64,000 nucleotides of DNA from Duncaniella dubosii (GTDB taxonomy: Bacteria > Bacteroidota > Bacteroidia > Bacteroidales > Muribaculaceae). The number at the start of each line of letters is the position of its first letter. The stretch's first letter is position 1. Position numbers and translations under genes: made by a program. The stretch spans positions 3,162,001 to 3,226,000 of the forward strand of contig NZ_CP039396.1 in NCBI RefSeq assembly GCF_004803915.1, written 5' to 3'. Under the pieces are notes generated by a model that saw only the letters and a program-made list of their open reading frames with translations, was not told where the DNA came from and searched no databases. Of this stretch, positions 8,697 to 17,164 are shown in pieces.

Positions 8697-11600
8697 ATGA
8701 AAAAGCAAATTCTTGACGGATGTACCGCAGCAGCACATGTGGCTTTCGCTCTGAGCGACGTAGCTACTATATATCCTATAACGCCAATAGCCTCTATGGG
8801 TGAGACTGCCCAGAAATGGGGACTTGCCGGGCGGCGCAATCTAATGGGACAGGCACTGGAGGTAAAAGAAATGGAAAGTGAGCTTGGGGCAGCAGGTGCT
8901 GTACACGGAGCGGCGGCCGCCGGAGCACTCGCCACAACGTTTACGGCATCACAGGGATTAATGCTGATGATTCCCAATATGTATAAAATTTCCGGCGAAC
9001 TACTGCCCGTGGTATTCCACGTCGGTTGCCGGTCGCTTGCCACACATGCACTCTCCATATTCGGTGACCATCAGGATGTGATGGCATGTCGTGCCACGGG
9101 GTTTACCATGCTTGCGTCGGCTTCGGTGCAGGAGACAATGGACCTCGCGCTTGTGGCTCATCTGGCCGCAATCGAAGGCTCACTTCCTGTGCTACATTTT
9201 TTTGACGGATGGCGCACATCCTCGGAAATGGATACTATAGATGTCATTGACTATGAGGACATGCGTCCGCTTGTCAATTGGGACAAGGTAAACGAATTCC
9301 GACGCAAAGCAATGAATCCGGAACATCCCGGACAAAGAGGATCTGCACAAAATCCGGATGTTTATTTCCAGAACCGTGAAGCATCAAATAGATTTTACGA
9401 CGCATTTCCTGCCATAGTCCAGAGTTGTATGGACAAAGTGGCAAATCTGACAGGACGCAGTTATCATCTCGTCGACTATTACGGAGCGCCTGATGCCGAC
9501 CGTGTGATAGTAGCAATCGGGTCGGCCACAGAGGTGGTCAGCGAGACCGTCGACTACCTCAACCGAGAAAAAGGCTATAAGACCGGTGTCATAAAAATTC
9601 ACCTCTACCGCCCATTCCCGGTCGAGGCATTCCGAAAGTCACTCCCCGACAGCGTAAAGACAATTGCAGTTCTTGACCGCACGAAAGAACCCGGGGCTCA
9701 GCATGAGCCTCTTTGCGAGGATGTAATGTCAGCCCTGTATAATACGTCACGATCCTCTGACATCAGAATCATAGGTGGACGCTACGGACTTTCAAGCAAA
9801 GAGTTTGATCCTGCAATGGTAAAGGCCGTGTTTGACGAAATGGCAAAAGACAACCCCAAGAATCCGTTTACAGTAGGAATTAACGATGATGTCACCAATC
9901 TGTCACTGGACGTGACAGACAATATCGAAACTGATGTAGCATCCCAGACTTTCCAGTCAATCCTGTACGCTATTGGAAACGACGGTACGGTAGGCGGTAC
10001 AAAACAAGCGGCTGAAATCATCGGCAATAGCCCCGGTCTGTATGCTCAGGCTTATTTCAGCTATTCGGCCAAAAAGTCAGGCGGATATACAATTTCGCAG
10101 CTGCGCATAGGCAGACAACCCGTTATCTCAGCTTACGGAATCAATGGAGCCGACTACGTAGGGTGTCACAAGGCATCATACGTCAATCGCTTCTCAATGC
10201 TTGACAAAATCAAGGAAGGAGGCACGTTCGTGCTTAACTCTCCTTGGACACCCAAGCAGATGTGCGAGAGACTTCCGCTTGATATGCGCAGGACAATCGC
10301 TGAAAAGAAACTTAAATTTTATAACATCGATGCCGACAGTATAGCTGCCCAATGCGGACTCGGCACACGAATAAACATGCCGATGCAGACGGTATTCCTT
10401 TATCTGACAAATATCATACTTTTTGACGAAAGCCTCGGTGCTTTGAAGGAACAGATAAAGAAGACTTATATCCATGAAGGCGGTGATGTCGTGGAGAAGA
10501 ATCTCAAGGCGGTCTCTCTGACAATCAATGCGCTTCATCGAGTCAATTATGGAGAAATGTCCGAATGGCTTACAAAGCCGGAAAACACCACAAAGCGTGA
10601 ATTAAGGTTTGCAACCCCACAACTCGAAGCATTTATAAAGAACATACACACGCCATGTATAAAAGGTCATGGCGATATGATTCCTGTATCGGCTCTCGAC
10701 CCAGCCGGAATACTGCCTATGGGTACGACGGCATACGAACATCGAAGGATAGCGACACGCGTCCCGGTATGGGATGCTGACAAATGTGTCGAATGCATGG
10801 AATGTTCGCTTGTATGTCCTCACGCAGCCATACGGCCGTTCATCCTATCGGCTCAAGAAGCAGCGAATGCCCCGGAAAACTTCAAAATGAAAGATGCACA
10901 CGGCTCGCCGGCTCTCAACGGTTACAAGTTCCATATACAGAACTATCCGGAAGATTGCCTTGGATGCTCCTCATGCTCAATAATCTGTCCGGGGCATGCC
11001 CTTACGATGACACCGCTTGAAGAAGTGCTCGAAACCGAAATACCATTGCTCGAATGGGCTAAGACAAATGTCTCGCTTAAAGACAATCTGCTTGCACGCA
11101 CCACTGTCAACGGCTCTCAGTTGCAACAGCCATGTCTGGAATTTTCAGGAGCATGCGCGGGTTGCGGTGAAACACCTTATGTCAAACTGCTCACACAGCT
11201 TTTCGGCGAACGCCTTCTGATTGCCAACGCGACCGGATGCAGTTCTATATGGGGAGCGAATTTCCCATCCAACGCCTACTGCACCAATCCCCAAGGCAAG
11301 GGTCCGGCATGGGGCAACTCGCTCTTCGAAGACAACGGCGAATACGGTTACGGAATGCTTGTGGCTGTCGAGCAACGCAGACGCAGGATAGCCGGGCTGG
11401 TCAAAGAACTGATCGACAATCCCGACACCCTGCCCTATCTCAGACAGCCTCTCGAAGCATGGTATTCCGCCAAGGATGATCCCGAACTCTCTGCCGAGAC
11501 AGGCGAACAGCTTAAATCAATGCTCACACCAGTCAAAGATATGAATCCGGCATATTCCCGACTGCTCGAAGATGCCGATATGTTCGGAAAGAAAAGTGTC

Positions 11601-12314
11601 TGGTGCATCGGAGGTGACGGATGGGCTTACGATATCGGTTTCGCCGGACTGGACCATGTGCTTGCATCAGGCGAACCAATAAAAATCCTTGTCATGGACA
11701 CTGAATGCTACTCCAACACAGGCGGACAGACATCAAAGGCCACTCCGCGCAGTGCAGTGGCAAAATATTCGCCTGAAGGAAAACGTGTGGCAAAAAAGGA
11801 ACTCGGACGGATGATGATGACCTACGGGTCAGTCTACGTAGCGTCCATTTCCCTCGGCGCAAACTATCAGCAAGCCATAGATGCACTTTCAGAGGCCGAA
11901 CGTTATCCCGGGCCGGCAATCGTAATAGCATATTGCCCATGTCTGACCCACGGTATACGACCGGGGCTCGGGCATTCGATCGTAGAGCAACGCAGAGCTG
12001 TCGAATCAGGCTATTGGCCTCTCTATCGCTTTAATCCGGAAGCCTACGCCAAAGGTGAGAAGGCACTGTCTATCGACCAAGCCATTCCGGGCACGGACAA
12101 TAGCGGTTCAAACGGCTCATCCTCACTGACAGCCTCTCCTTCATATCCCAACAGCGAGCCTGTCAGAAACGTGGAGGAATATGTAATGAACGAAGACCGC
12201 TACGCCGATTTAAGTATGACAGACCCGCAAGAGGCAGGAATTCTGCGACCTAAACTCCAGCAGGACTGCAACCGCAATCTTGATGCGCTACGATCACTGG
12301 CCGGACAAAAATAA
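8697..12314 (+). CDS. nifJ: pyruvate:ferredoxin (flavodoxin) oxidoreductase-like 2-oxoacid oxidoreductase
   Basis: A single-chain 2-oxoacid:ferredoxin oxidoreductase of 1205 aa (usual length about 1170-1200). Known members convert pyruvate and CoA to acetyl-CoA, CO2 and reduced ferredoxin. Order: N-terminal YPITP segment with the substrate-contacting Thr; EMESELGAAGAVHG with the ThDP Glu; VFHVGCRSLATHALSIFGDHQD; two 4Fe-4S motifs CVECMECSLVCP (about residue 696) and CLGCSSCSIICP (about 753); a third cluster beginning CAGCGE (about 820); and the ThDP/Mg motif GDGWAYDIGFAG (about 972). The start has a GGAG just upstream. The active-site loop reads GCR where common Bacteroides PFORs read SAR, so a non-pyruvate 2-oxoacid remains possible. 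It follows the oxalate genes. Confidence 0.9.
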   Translation: MKKQILDGCTAAAHVAFALSDVATIYPITPIASMGETAQKWGLAGRRNLMGQALEVKEMESELGAAGAVHGAAAAGALATTFTASQGLMLMIPNMYKISGELLPVVFHVGCRSLATHALSIFGDHQDVMACRATGFTMLASASVQETMDLALVAHLAAIEGSLPVLHFFDGWRTSSEMDTIDVIDYEDMRPLVNWDKVNEFRRKAMNPEHPGQRGSAQNPDVYFQNREASNRFYDAFPAIVQSCMDKVANLTGRSYHLVDYYGAPDADRVIVAIGSATEVVSETVDYLNREKGYKTGVIKIHLYRPFPVEAFRKSLPDSVKTIAVLDRTKEPGAQHEPLCEDVMSALYNTSRSSDIRIIGGRYGLSSKEFDPAMVKAVFDEMAKDNPKNPFTVGINDDVTNLSLDVTDNIETDVASQTFQSILYAIGNDGTVGGTKQAAEIIGNSPGLYAQAYFSYSAKKSGGYTISQLRIGRQPVISAYGINGADYVGCHKASYVNRFSMLDKIKEGGTFVLNSPWTPKQMCERLPLDMRRTIAEKKLKFYNIDADSIAAQCGLGTRINMPMQTVFLYLTNIILFDESLGALKEQIKKTYIHEGGDVVEKNLKAVSLTINALHRVNYGEMSEWLTKPENTTKRELRFATPQLEAFIKNIHTPCIKGHGDMIPVSALDPAGILPMGTTAYEHRRIATRVPVWDADKCVECMECSLVCPHAAIRPFILSAQEAANAPENFKMKDAHGSPALNGYKFHIQNYPEDCLGCSSCSIICPGHALTMTPLEEVLETEIPLLEWAKTNVSLKDNLLARTTVNGSQLQQPCLEFSGACAGCGETPYVKLLTQLFGERLLIANATGCSSIWGANFPSNAYCTNPQGKGPAWGNSLFEDNGEYGYGMLVAVEQRRRRIAGLVKELIDNPDTLPYLRQPLEAWYSAKDDPELSAETGEQLKSMLTPVKDMNPAYSRLLEDADMFGKKSVWCIGGDGWAYDIGFAGLDHVLASGEPIKILVMDTECYSNTGGQTSKATPRSAVAKYSPEGKRVAKKELGRMMMTYGSVYVASISLGANYQQAIDALSEAERYPGPAIVIAYCPCLTHGIRPGLGHSIVEQRRAVESGYWPLYRFNPEAYAKGEKALSIDQAIPGTDNSGSNGSSSLTASPSYPNSEPVRNVEEYVMNEDRYADLSMTDPQEAGILRPKLQQDCNRNLDALRSLAGQK

Positions 12315-12380
12315 TAGTGATGATTAACAGCAAAACCTACGGCGCTATATAACAATAGTTTTGACGTTGATTTTGAAGAA

Positions 12381-12422
12381 GAGGGAGAAGCTGCTGCCGT
12401 AATGCTTCTCCCTCGTTTTTTG
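12381..12422 (+). terminator. rho-independent terminator after nifJ
   Basis: An 11-bp stem GAGGGAGAAGC (12381-12391) pairs with GCTTCTCCCTC (12404-12414), followed by G and a run of T. It closes the rightward oxalate/PFOR region before the convergent regulator operon. Confidence 0.85.
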
Positions 12423-12477
12423 ATCATGCAGACATCTGCAGGACTGCTTCCGCAGCTTATGCGAGTCAATAAACCCA

Positions 12478-12759
12478 CTATAGATTCAGATACTCTTTCA
12501 GAGTTTCGACATATTCCTCAAATGCCTCACGACCAAGACTTGTAACCCGACACACAGTGCGTGTCTTCTTCCCGGCAAAACCTTTCTCAATGGCGATATA
12601 TCCGGCCGATGAAAGTTTGTCGAGCTGCACACTTAGGTTACCTGCGGTTGATTCTGTCTTTTCTTTGAGATAGACGAAATCAGCCTCATCCAAGTTCATA
12701 AGCACTGACATAACAGCCAGCCGCAATTGAGAATGGAGCAATGGATTCAACTCTTTCAT
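12478..12759 (-). CDS. winged-helix transcriptional regulator (HTH_27/MarR-like)
   Basis: A 93-residue single-domain winged-helix protein. It has LHSQLRLAVMSVLMNLDEADFVYLKEKTESTAGNLSVQLDKLSSAGYIAIEKGF in overall pattern: helix, recognition helix (TAGNLSVQLDKL), then a basic wing (GKKTRTVCRVT). The C-terminus is a helix (REAFEEYVETLKEYLNL) suited to dimerisation. Such small regulators usually repress their own operon. It overlaps the preceding membrane gene by 4 nt (ATGA), so the two are translationally coupled. Two palindromes in and near the operon promoter (13418-13434, 13507-13523) are the obvious binding sites (inference). Confidence 0.85.
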   Translation of the reverse strand: MKELNPLLHSQLRLAVMSVLMNLDEADFVYLKEKTESTAGNLSVQLDKLSSAGYIAIEKGFAGKKTRTVCRVTSLGREAFEEYVETLKEYLNL

Positions 12760-13385
12760 TTCGTTATCTTCTTCAATTTATGTCTTATAATAACAGCCGG
12801 CACAATAAACATCATAAAGAAACAGAATATGTAAAGCGGGATAGTCCATGAAACGAACAGTGGCGTTCCGCAAAGAGGACTCACAGCTGTTATCAGACCA
12901 GCAACAATAGAAAATATGCCTCCGAATACGTATGATTTCTCTTTCAATATGACACCTGTCATGGCAGCTGCGAAACCGACAACAATAAATGCGAAATAAA
13001 ACATTGCAATCCAAATCTGTGGATAACCAATCGCATCATAAATCAGACAGATTGCCGTAAGGGCTATAGTGATATAGCCGACTATGCGCCAAATTCCATC
13101 ATTGACATATTCGACATAAGTCTTCTCATGTCTCTTAGCCTTCTTCCGTCCCATTGAAAAATTCAAAGGATAACCAATTATAGGGATTGCAAGCCATATA
13201 TAATTGTATCTCGGGTCATGTGTAATCAGACAAAGAATGCCGACTATGACTGCTGTCACTATCGACAGAGTTGCCCACATCACAGACACCCGTGTGTCGG
13301 GGGTGGCGATTCGTTGTTTAGAGTCCTCTATCATTTTCGTGATAAGAGCCATGCTTTCCTGTGGCGTAAGTTTTTTGTCTTCCAT
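12756..13385 (-). CDS. multi-pass membrane protein partnered with a winged-helix regulator
   Basis: A 209-residue protein with a short cytoplasmic N-terminus (EDKKLTPQESMALITKMIEDSKQR) and about six hydrophobic segments. Examples are MWATLSIVTAVIVGILCLIT, IWLAIPIIGYPLNFSMG and IPLYIFCFFMMFIVPAVII. No catalytic motif is visible and function is unknown. Being co-transcribed and translationally coupled with a small DNA-binding regulator, it may be a sensor or an effector under that regulator's control (inference). The leader holds a palindrome at 13418-13434. Confidence 0.75.
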   Translation of the reverse strand: MEDKKLTPQESMALITKMIEDSKQRIATPDTRVSVMWATLSIVTAVIVGILCLITHDPRYNYIWLAIPIIGYPLNFSMGRKKAKRHEKTYVEYVNDGIWRIVGYITIALTAICLIYDAIGYPQIWIAMFYFAFIVVGFAAAMTGVILKEKSYVFGGIFSIVAGLITAVSPLCGTPLFVSWTIPLYIFCFFMMFIVPAVIIRHKLKKITK

Positions 13386-13417
13386 TTTCTTTTTGTTTTA
13401 GAGAGTTTTTACAAATC

Positions 13418-13434
13418 GGTTTATTTTGTAAACC
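13418..13434. promoter_or_regulatory. palindromic operator 2, in the operon leader
   Basis: The sequence GGTTTATTTTGTAAACC has GGTTTA/TAAACC arms around a 5-nt spacer. It matches operator 1 at 15 of 17 positions or better and lies in the 5' leader, 33 nt before the membrane-protein start. Two copies about 89 bp apart (centre to centre) could support looping or cooperative repression. Confidence 0.7.
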
Positions 13435-13494
13435 ACATCTTGAAAAATAAAAGAGTAAACCCGCGCGATGTCACTCTTTGTAAATTTCATGTCG

Positions 13495-13526
13495 CAAAGT
13501 TAAAGCGGTTTATTTTATAAACCAAA
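13495..13526 (-). promoter_or_regulatory. Bacteroidetes promoter with embedded palindromic operator 1
   Basis: On the minus strand the -33 box TTTG (13523-13526) is followed after 20 nt by the -7 box TAACTTTG (13495-13502). The spacer holds the perfect palindrome GGTTTATTTTATAAACC (13507-13523). Bound protein would cover the promoter, so simple repression is expected. The winged-helix regulator of the same operon is the likely ligand (inference). Confidence 0.8.
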
Positions 13527-13598
13527 TTTTTCAAGGATTATTTTTTAACATAACGGCTATTTTTTAATAAACGACCCGGGAAACAATACAATATACAA

Positions 13599-13640
13599 AT
13601 GGCCACCGCATCCTTTGATAGACATTGGAGCAGTGGCCAT
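13599..13640 (-). terminator. putative ftsH terminator hairpin
   Basis: An 8-bp perfect stem pairs ATGGCCAC (13599-13606) with GTGGCCAT (13633-13640), 37 nt past the ftsH stop. The minus-strand tail is only moderately T-rich, so strength is uncertain. Confidence 0.5.
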
Positions 13641-13676
13641 GTTGATTGACGTAGCTAATGAGTATGATATGTCTTA

Positions 13677-15839
13677 TCAGTCCTTTTTAAATGGAGGAGG
13701 TGTAGGAATCTGTTTGTCATCGTCGCCATCTCCTTTACCTTCATCGTCGGAATTTTCGGATTTAGGCGAAACCTCAACCACTGTCGCTGTGACATCGACG
13801 ACCTCCGCATCTGTAACGGAAGCCTCATCTGATTTTCCGTTATTCTTCTTCTCCTTTTCTTTCTCAGCCTCTTCAAGAGCACGCTTGGCATCGCGCTCAG
13901 CCTGAAGCTTCATGATCTCTTCAGTGCGTGACTTCCATTGACGCTTTCCGAAGATGTTGACAAGGTCCTCGGCATACATGACTTCCTTGGTCAGAAGAGT
14001 CTCTGCGAGCTTGGCGTGGCCTTCCTTATGATCGCGAAGAATCTGCTTTGCACGTTCATACTGTTCGTTTATGATACGCGACACTTCATCATCAATCTGC
14101 TTTGCGCGTTCGCCGCCGTATGGCTTAGAGAATCCATAAGACTGACCGGTGGAATCATAATAACATACATTGGGAATCTTTTCACTCATGCCATAGTAGA
14201 CAACTATAGCATACGCCATCTTGGTAACTTTCTCAAGGTCATTGAGAGCACCGGTCGAGACCTGTCCCAAAGTAAGCTCTTCGGCAGCACGGCCTCCGAG
14301 GGTCATACACATCTGGTCGAGAAGAGCCTGAAGCGGAGTAATCTGTCGCTCCTCAGGCATATACCATGCCGCTCCGAGAGCCATACCGCGAGGCACGATT
14401 GAAACTTTGACCATCTCATTAGAGTATTCAAGGAACCACGACACAGTGGCATGGCCGGCCTCATGGATAGCTATAGCCTGCTTCTCATCAGCAGAAATAA
14501 TCTTGGAACTATGTTCAAGACCTCCGATTATTCGGTCAATAGCAGCCATAAAGCTGTCACGGTCAACGGCTTTCTTATTATTACGGGCTGCAATAAGCGC
14601 AGCTTCGTTGCAGACGTTTGCAATGTCCGCGCCACAAAAGCCGGCAGTCTGACGTGCCATAAGGTCGACATCGACCGATTCATCAGTCTTGATCTTGCGA
14701 AGATGTACCTTGAACACTTCTATACGATCCTTAAGCTCCGGAAGATCAACATTAATCTGACGGTCAAAACGTCCGGCTCGCAGAAGAGCCTTGTCAAGAA
14801 TATCGGCACGGTTGGTCGCTGCAAGAATAATCACACCGCTGTTTGTGCCAAATCCGTCCATCTCGGTGAGAAGCTGGTTAAGCGTATTCTCACGTTCGTC
14901 GTTAGCACCCATATTGGGATTCTTGCCTCGCGCACGGCCTACAGCGTCAATTTCGTCGATAAACACAATACACGGAGCTTTTTCCTTTGCCTGACGGAAA
15001 AGGTCGCGGACACGCGAAGCGCCGACACCAACAAACATCTCAACAAAGTCAGATCCCGACATTGAAAAGAACGGCACATTAGCCTCGCCTGCCACAGCCT
15101 TGGCAAGAAGAGTCTTTCCTGTTCCGGGAGGGCCTACGAGCAGAGCGCCTTTGGGAATCTTCGCACCAAGATCAGTGTAGCGCTGCGGATTACGAAGGAA
15201 TTCCACAATCTCACGTATTTCGGTCTTAGCCTCTGTCAGTCCGGCAACATCCTTGAATGTGACATCAGTGCCTTCTCCCTTATCAAAGACTTTTGGCTTA
15301 GACTTGCCTACGTTAAATACGCCACCAGGGCCTCCACCGCTCGCACCACCTGACATGCGACGCATCATAATGAACCAGAAGGCAACCAGAAGGACTATCG
15401 GACCAAATGTCCAGAAAAGGGTCGAATAGTCCGACGCTTTCTCATATTTGACATGTCCGTTATATATACCCTTTTCAGCCCACATATCAATCTTGTCCTG
15501 AAGACGGTCTGCAGACGGTATATCGGTCACAATACGGGCAATCTTACCTTTACCGCTCTGATATTGGCTTTCCGGGAAAATGGCACTCGCAAGCGAATCC
15601 GACAGAACAGCTTCCGCACGGTTGGTATTGGTATAGACAGTCATGTCACCCACGCCACCGTTGGTAACATATTCTTCAAACTTTGTAAAGCTTACATCTT
15701 TGGTTATCGAATTGTCATCGATATAAAGCATGCCAAGGAGAAACACTATTATTATAGCGTAGGCCCAGTACATGCTGAATTTTATCCCCATAGGCTTTTT
15801 AGGCTTAGGGTTGTTGTTGGGAGGAGTCTGTGAACTCAT
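13677..15839 (-). CDS. ftsH: FtsH: ATP-dependent zinc metalloprotease
   Basis: A membrane-bound AAA+ protease of 720 aa that degrades misfolded membrane proteins and regulators. A first membrane segment is at about 24-40 ([17 protein letters not shown]), a periplasmic domain follows, and a second segment lies at about 142-159. Walker A is GPPGTGKT (236-243), Walker B is [12 protein letters not shown], and the second region of homology is [22 protein letters not shown]. The zinc site is HEAGH. The C-terminus is a long acidic tail ending with poly-Pro and KKD, longer than in E. coli and common in Bacteroidetes. rsfS lies 48 nt upstream and probably shares the promoter. Confidence 0.97.
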   Translation of the reverse strand: MSSQTPPNNNPKPKKPMGIKFSMYWAYAIIIVFLLGMLYIDDNSITKDVSFTKFEEYVTNGGVGDMTVYTNTNRAEAVLSDSLASAIFPESQYQSGKGKIARIVTDIPSADRLQDKIDMWAEKGIYNGHVKYEKASDYSTLFWTFGPIVLLVAFWFIMMRRMSGGASGGGPGGVFNVGKSKPKVFDKGEGTDVTFKDVAGLTEAKTEIREIVEFLRNPQRYTDLGAKIPKGALLVGPPGTGKTLLAKAVAGEANVPFFSMSGSDFVEMFVGVGASRVRDLFRQAKEKAPCIVFIDEIDAVGRARGKNPNMGANDERENTLNQLLTEMDGFGTNSGVIILAATNRADILDKALLRAGRFDRQINVDLPELKDRIEVFKVHLRKIKTDESVDVDLMARQTAGFCGADIANVCNEAALIAARNNKKAVDRDSFMAAIDRIIGGLEHSSKIISADEKQAIAIHEAGHATVSWFLEYSNEMVKVSIVPRGMALGAAWYMPEERQITPLQALLDQMCMTLGGRAAEELTLGQVSTGALNDLEKVTKMAYAIVVYYGMSEKIPNVCYYDSTGQSYGFSKPYGGERAKQIDDEVSRIINEQYERAKQILRDHKEGHAKLAETLLTKEVMYAEDLVNIFGKRQWKSRTEEIMKLQAERDAKRALEEAEKEKEKKNNGKSDEASVTDAEVVDVTATVVEVSPKSENSDDEGKGDGDDDKQIPTPPPFKKD

Positions 15840-15887
15840 AATGTGTCAATACTTGCAATTGTTAGGATAAAATAACAGGACGGACAA

Positions 15888-16250
15888 TCAGTCTTCGTCA
15901 GGATAGTCTGTAATCCGTGCGTCACTCCACAAATCCTCAAGATCATAGAGACTTCGGGTTTCAGGGAGAAAGACATGCACGAGTGTATCGCCATAGTCTA
16001 TGACTATCCATTGTGAATTTCCATAGCCGTCGTAATTATATGGTTTTATATGTTCTTTTTCAAGCAGATATTCTCTGACACTATCGGCAACCGCTGCTAC
16101 ATGCTGGGTAGATGTACCCTCACATATTATAAATCTGCGTGCTGCAGCAGTGTCAATTTCGCTCATATCCACTGTAGTAATCTTGCGACCTTTACGCTCA
16201 CGGATCCCCTCGATTACGAGAGGCAGTATGTCAATTGTTTTTTCTGTCAT
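15888..16250 (-). CDS. rsfS: RsfS: ribosome silencing factor
   Basis: A 120-residue Iojap/RsfS protein that binds ribosomal protein uL14 and blocks subunit joining during starvation. Family signatures visible: RKGRKITTVDMSEI near the N-terminus, FIICEGTSTQHVAAVADSV in the middle, and WIVIDYGDTLVHVFLPETR plus YDLEDLWSDA at the C-terminus. Length is normal. A -7 like element CAAAGGTA (TACCTTTG on the minus strand) at 16320-16327 places the rsfS-ftsH promoter about 70 nt upstream of the start. Confidence 0.95.
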   Translation of the reverse strand: MTEKTIDILPLVIEGIRERKGRKITTVDMSEIDTAAARRFIICEGTSTQHVAAVADSVREYLLEKEHIKPYNYDGYGNSQWIVIDYGDTLVHVFLPETRSLYDLEDLWSDARITDYPDED

Positions 16251-16576
16251 GAATTTTGCTTCGATAGACGTTGAAACTATTAAAATTATCTGAATCTAAA
16301 TTATGTGATAAATTAGACACAAAGGTAATCATTTTCCTTGAATTATCATGAACTGATTTAAAATCGTGTCGGTGTTATACTCTTAACAATTGTTATTCTC
16401 ATTTAGTTTTACAGACCTATACCACCAATTGAAAGTTTCATGGAATGCAAGATTGGTAAAAATATGTTAAACAACCGCCTGATGCTTGCACAATTCAACC
16501 AAACTGCCTACCTTTGCACTGTCGAAATGAGAGAGACACCGCAACATAGTCAATCCTCGATACGACACCACTAACC
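16251..16576. other. intergenic region with divergent promoters for rsfS-ftsH and tRNA-Glu
   Basis: AT-rich spacer. On the minus strand TACCTTTG occupies 16320-16327 (rsfS side). On the plus strand a CTTG box (16485-16488), a 20-nt gap and TACCTTTG (16509-16516) form a good promoter about 61 nt before the tRNA. No ORF is supported. Confidence 0.6.
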
Positions 16577-16648
16577 GGCCCATTCGTCTAACGGTTAGGA
16601 CGCAAGTTTCTCACACTTGAAATAGCAGTTCGATTCTGCTATGGGCTA
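16577..16648 (+). tRNA. tRNA-Glu (CTC)
   Basis: This 72-nt cloverleaf has an acceptor stem GGCCCAT / ATGGGCT, with a G-U first pair as in Bacteroides tRNA-Glu. The D arm contains TCTAACGGTTAGGA. The anticodon stem CAAGT/ACTTG encloses TTCTCAC, giving anticodon CTC. The T arm AGCAG-TTCGATT-CTGCT is standard and the discriminator base is A. No CCA is encoded. A promoter at 16485-16516 and a hairpin terminator at 16656-16687 bracket it. Confidence 0.93.
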
Positions 16649-16655
16649 CAAAACA

Positions 16656-16687
16656 AACGGCTCTCTCACCACGAAAGAGTCGTTTTT
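16656..16687 (+). terminator. terminator after tRNA-Glu
   Basis: The stem AACGGCTCTCT pairs with AAGAGTCGTT (allowing G-U and one mismatch), followed by TTTTT starting at 16683. It sits 8 nt after the tRNA. Confidence 0.8.
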
Positions 16688-16712
16688 ATTTTCATAAATT
16701 TTAAATTTCCTA

Positions 16713-16744
16713 TTTGGAAATTTAAACGAAATACATTAATTTTG
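16713..16744 (+). promoter_or_regulatory. promoter of the structured ncRNA
   Basis: A perfect -33 box TTTG (16713-16716), a 20-nt spacer and the -7 box TAATTTTG (16737-16744). No coding sequence follows, so the transcript expected to start near 16751 is noncoding. Confidence 0.8.
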
Positions 16745-16750
16745 TGTTGT

Positions 16751-16999
16751 AAAATTGAAGAGATAAAAAATCCCGCGCCGGAGCACGATTGGGAAACTCA
16801 TCAATTATTTTTGAAATACCGAGACAAGCTTCGTCGCCCAATGGCGGGCCTCATTCCTCTTCGGAGGAAGGCATAATTGCCCGGAGGATTACAAAGGACG
16901 GCAAGCACTCAAATCCTGTCATTCGGAGTTTCATCATCTTCCTCCGGCGCGTTTCCCATAAAGAGTGGAGCATCAATTTGATGCCTCACTCTTCTTTTA
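16751..16999 (+). ncRNA. structured ncRNA, candidate 6S RNA (ssrS-like)
   Basis: About 250 nt between a strong promoter and a terminator hairpin (16961-16993), with no credible ORF. The ends of a rod-like fold pair perfectly over 10 bp: CGCGCCGGAG (16774-16783) with CTCCGGCGCG (16942-16951). Inside it GAAACTC (16793-16799) pairs with GAGTTTC (16926-16932), and CCGAGACA (16819-16826) pairs with TGTC-AT-TCGG (16917-16926). The apical part has its own hairpin around CCTCTTCGGAGG (about 16856-16867). A long interrupted helix of about 180 nt, next to a tRNA in Bacteroidales, fits 6S RNA, which binds RNA polymerase holoenzyme. The 6S identity is inference; the RNA gene itself is well supported. Confidence 0.65.
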
Positions 17000-17164
17000 T
17001 TTCCCGTATCCGCAATCTAAATTGAGGTCAGCGGATTTTTTCGGTCGGCGCCCGTTACCATATAAAATAAAATGTCTGGCGATTTCGCACCAGACATTTT
17101 ATTTAACTTCGCCCGATTCAAGAACGAGCGGTTATCAAAGTTGCACTACCAGAGACAACCCACA
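17000..17164. other. spacer with bidirectional terminator hairpin (17064-17103)
   Basis: AAATAAAATGTCTGG (17064-17078) pairs perfectly with CCAGACATTTTATTT (17089-17103) around a 10-nt loop. A and T runs on both sides let it terminate pfp from the right and the ncRNA region from the left. Nothing else is recognisable. Confidence 0.7.
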
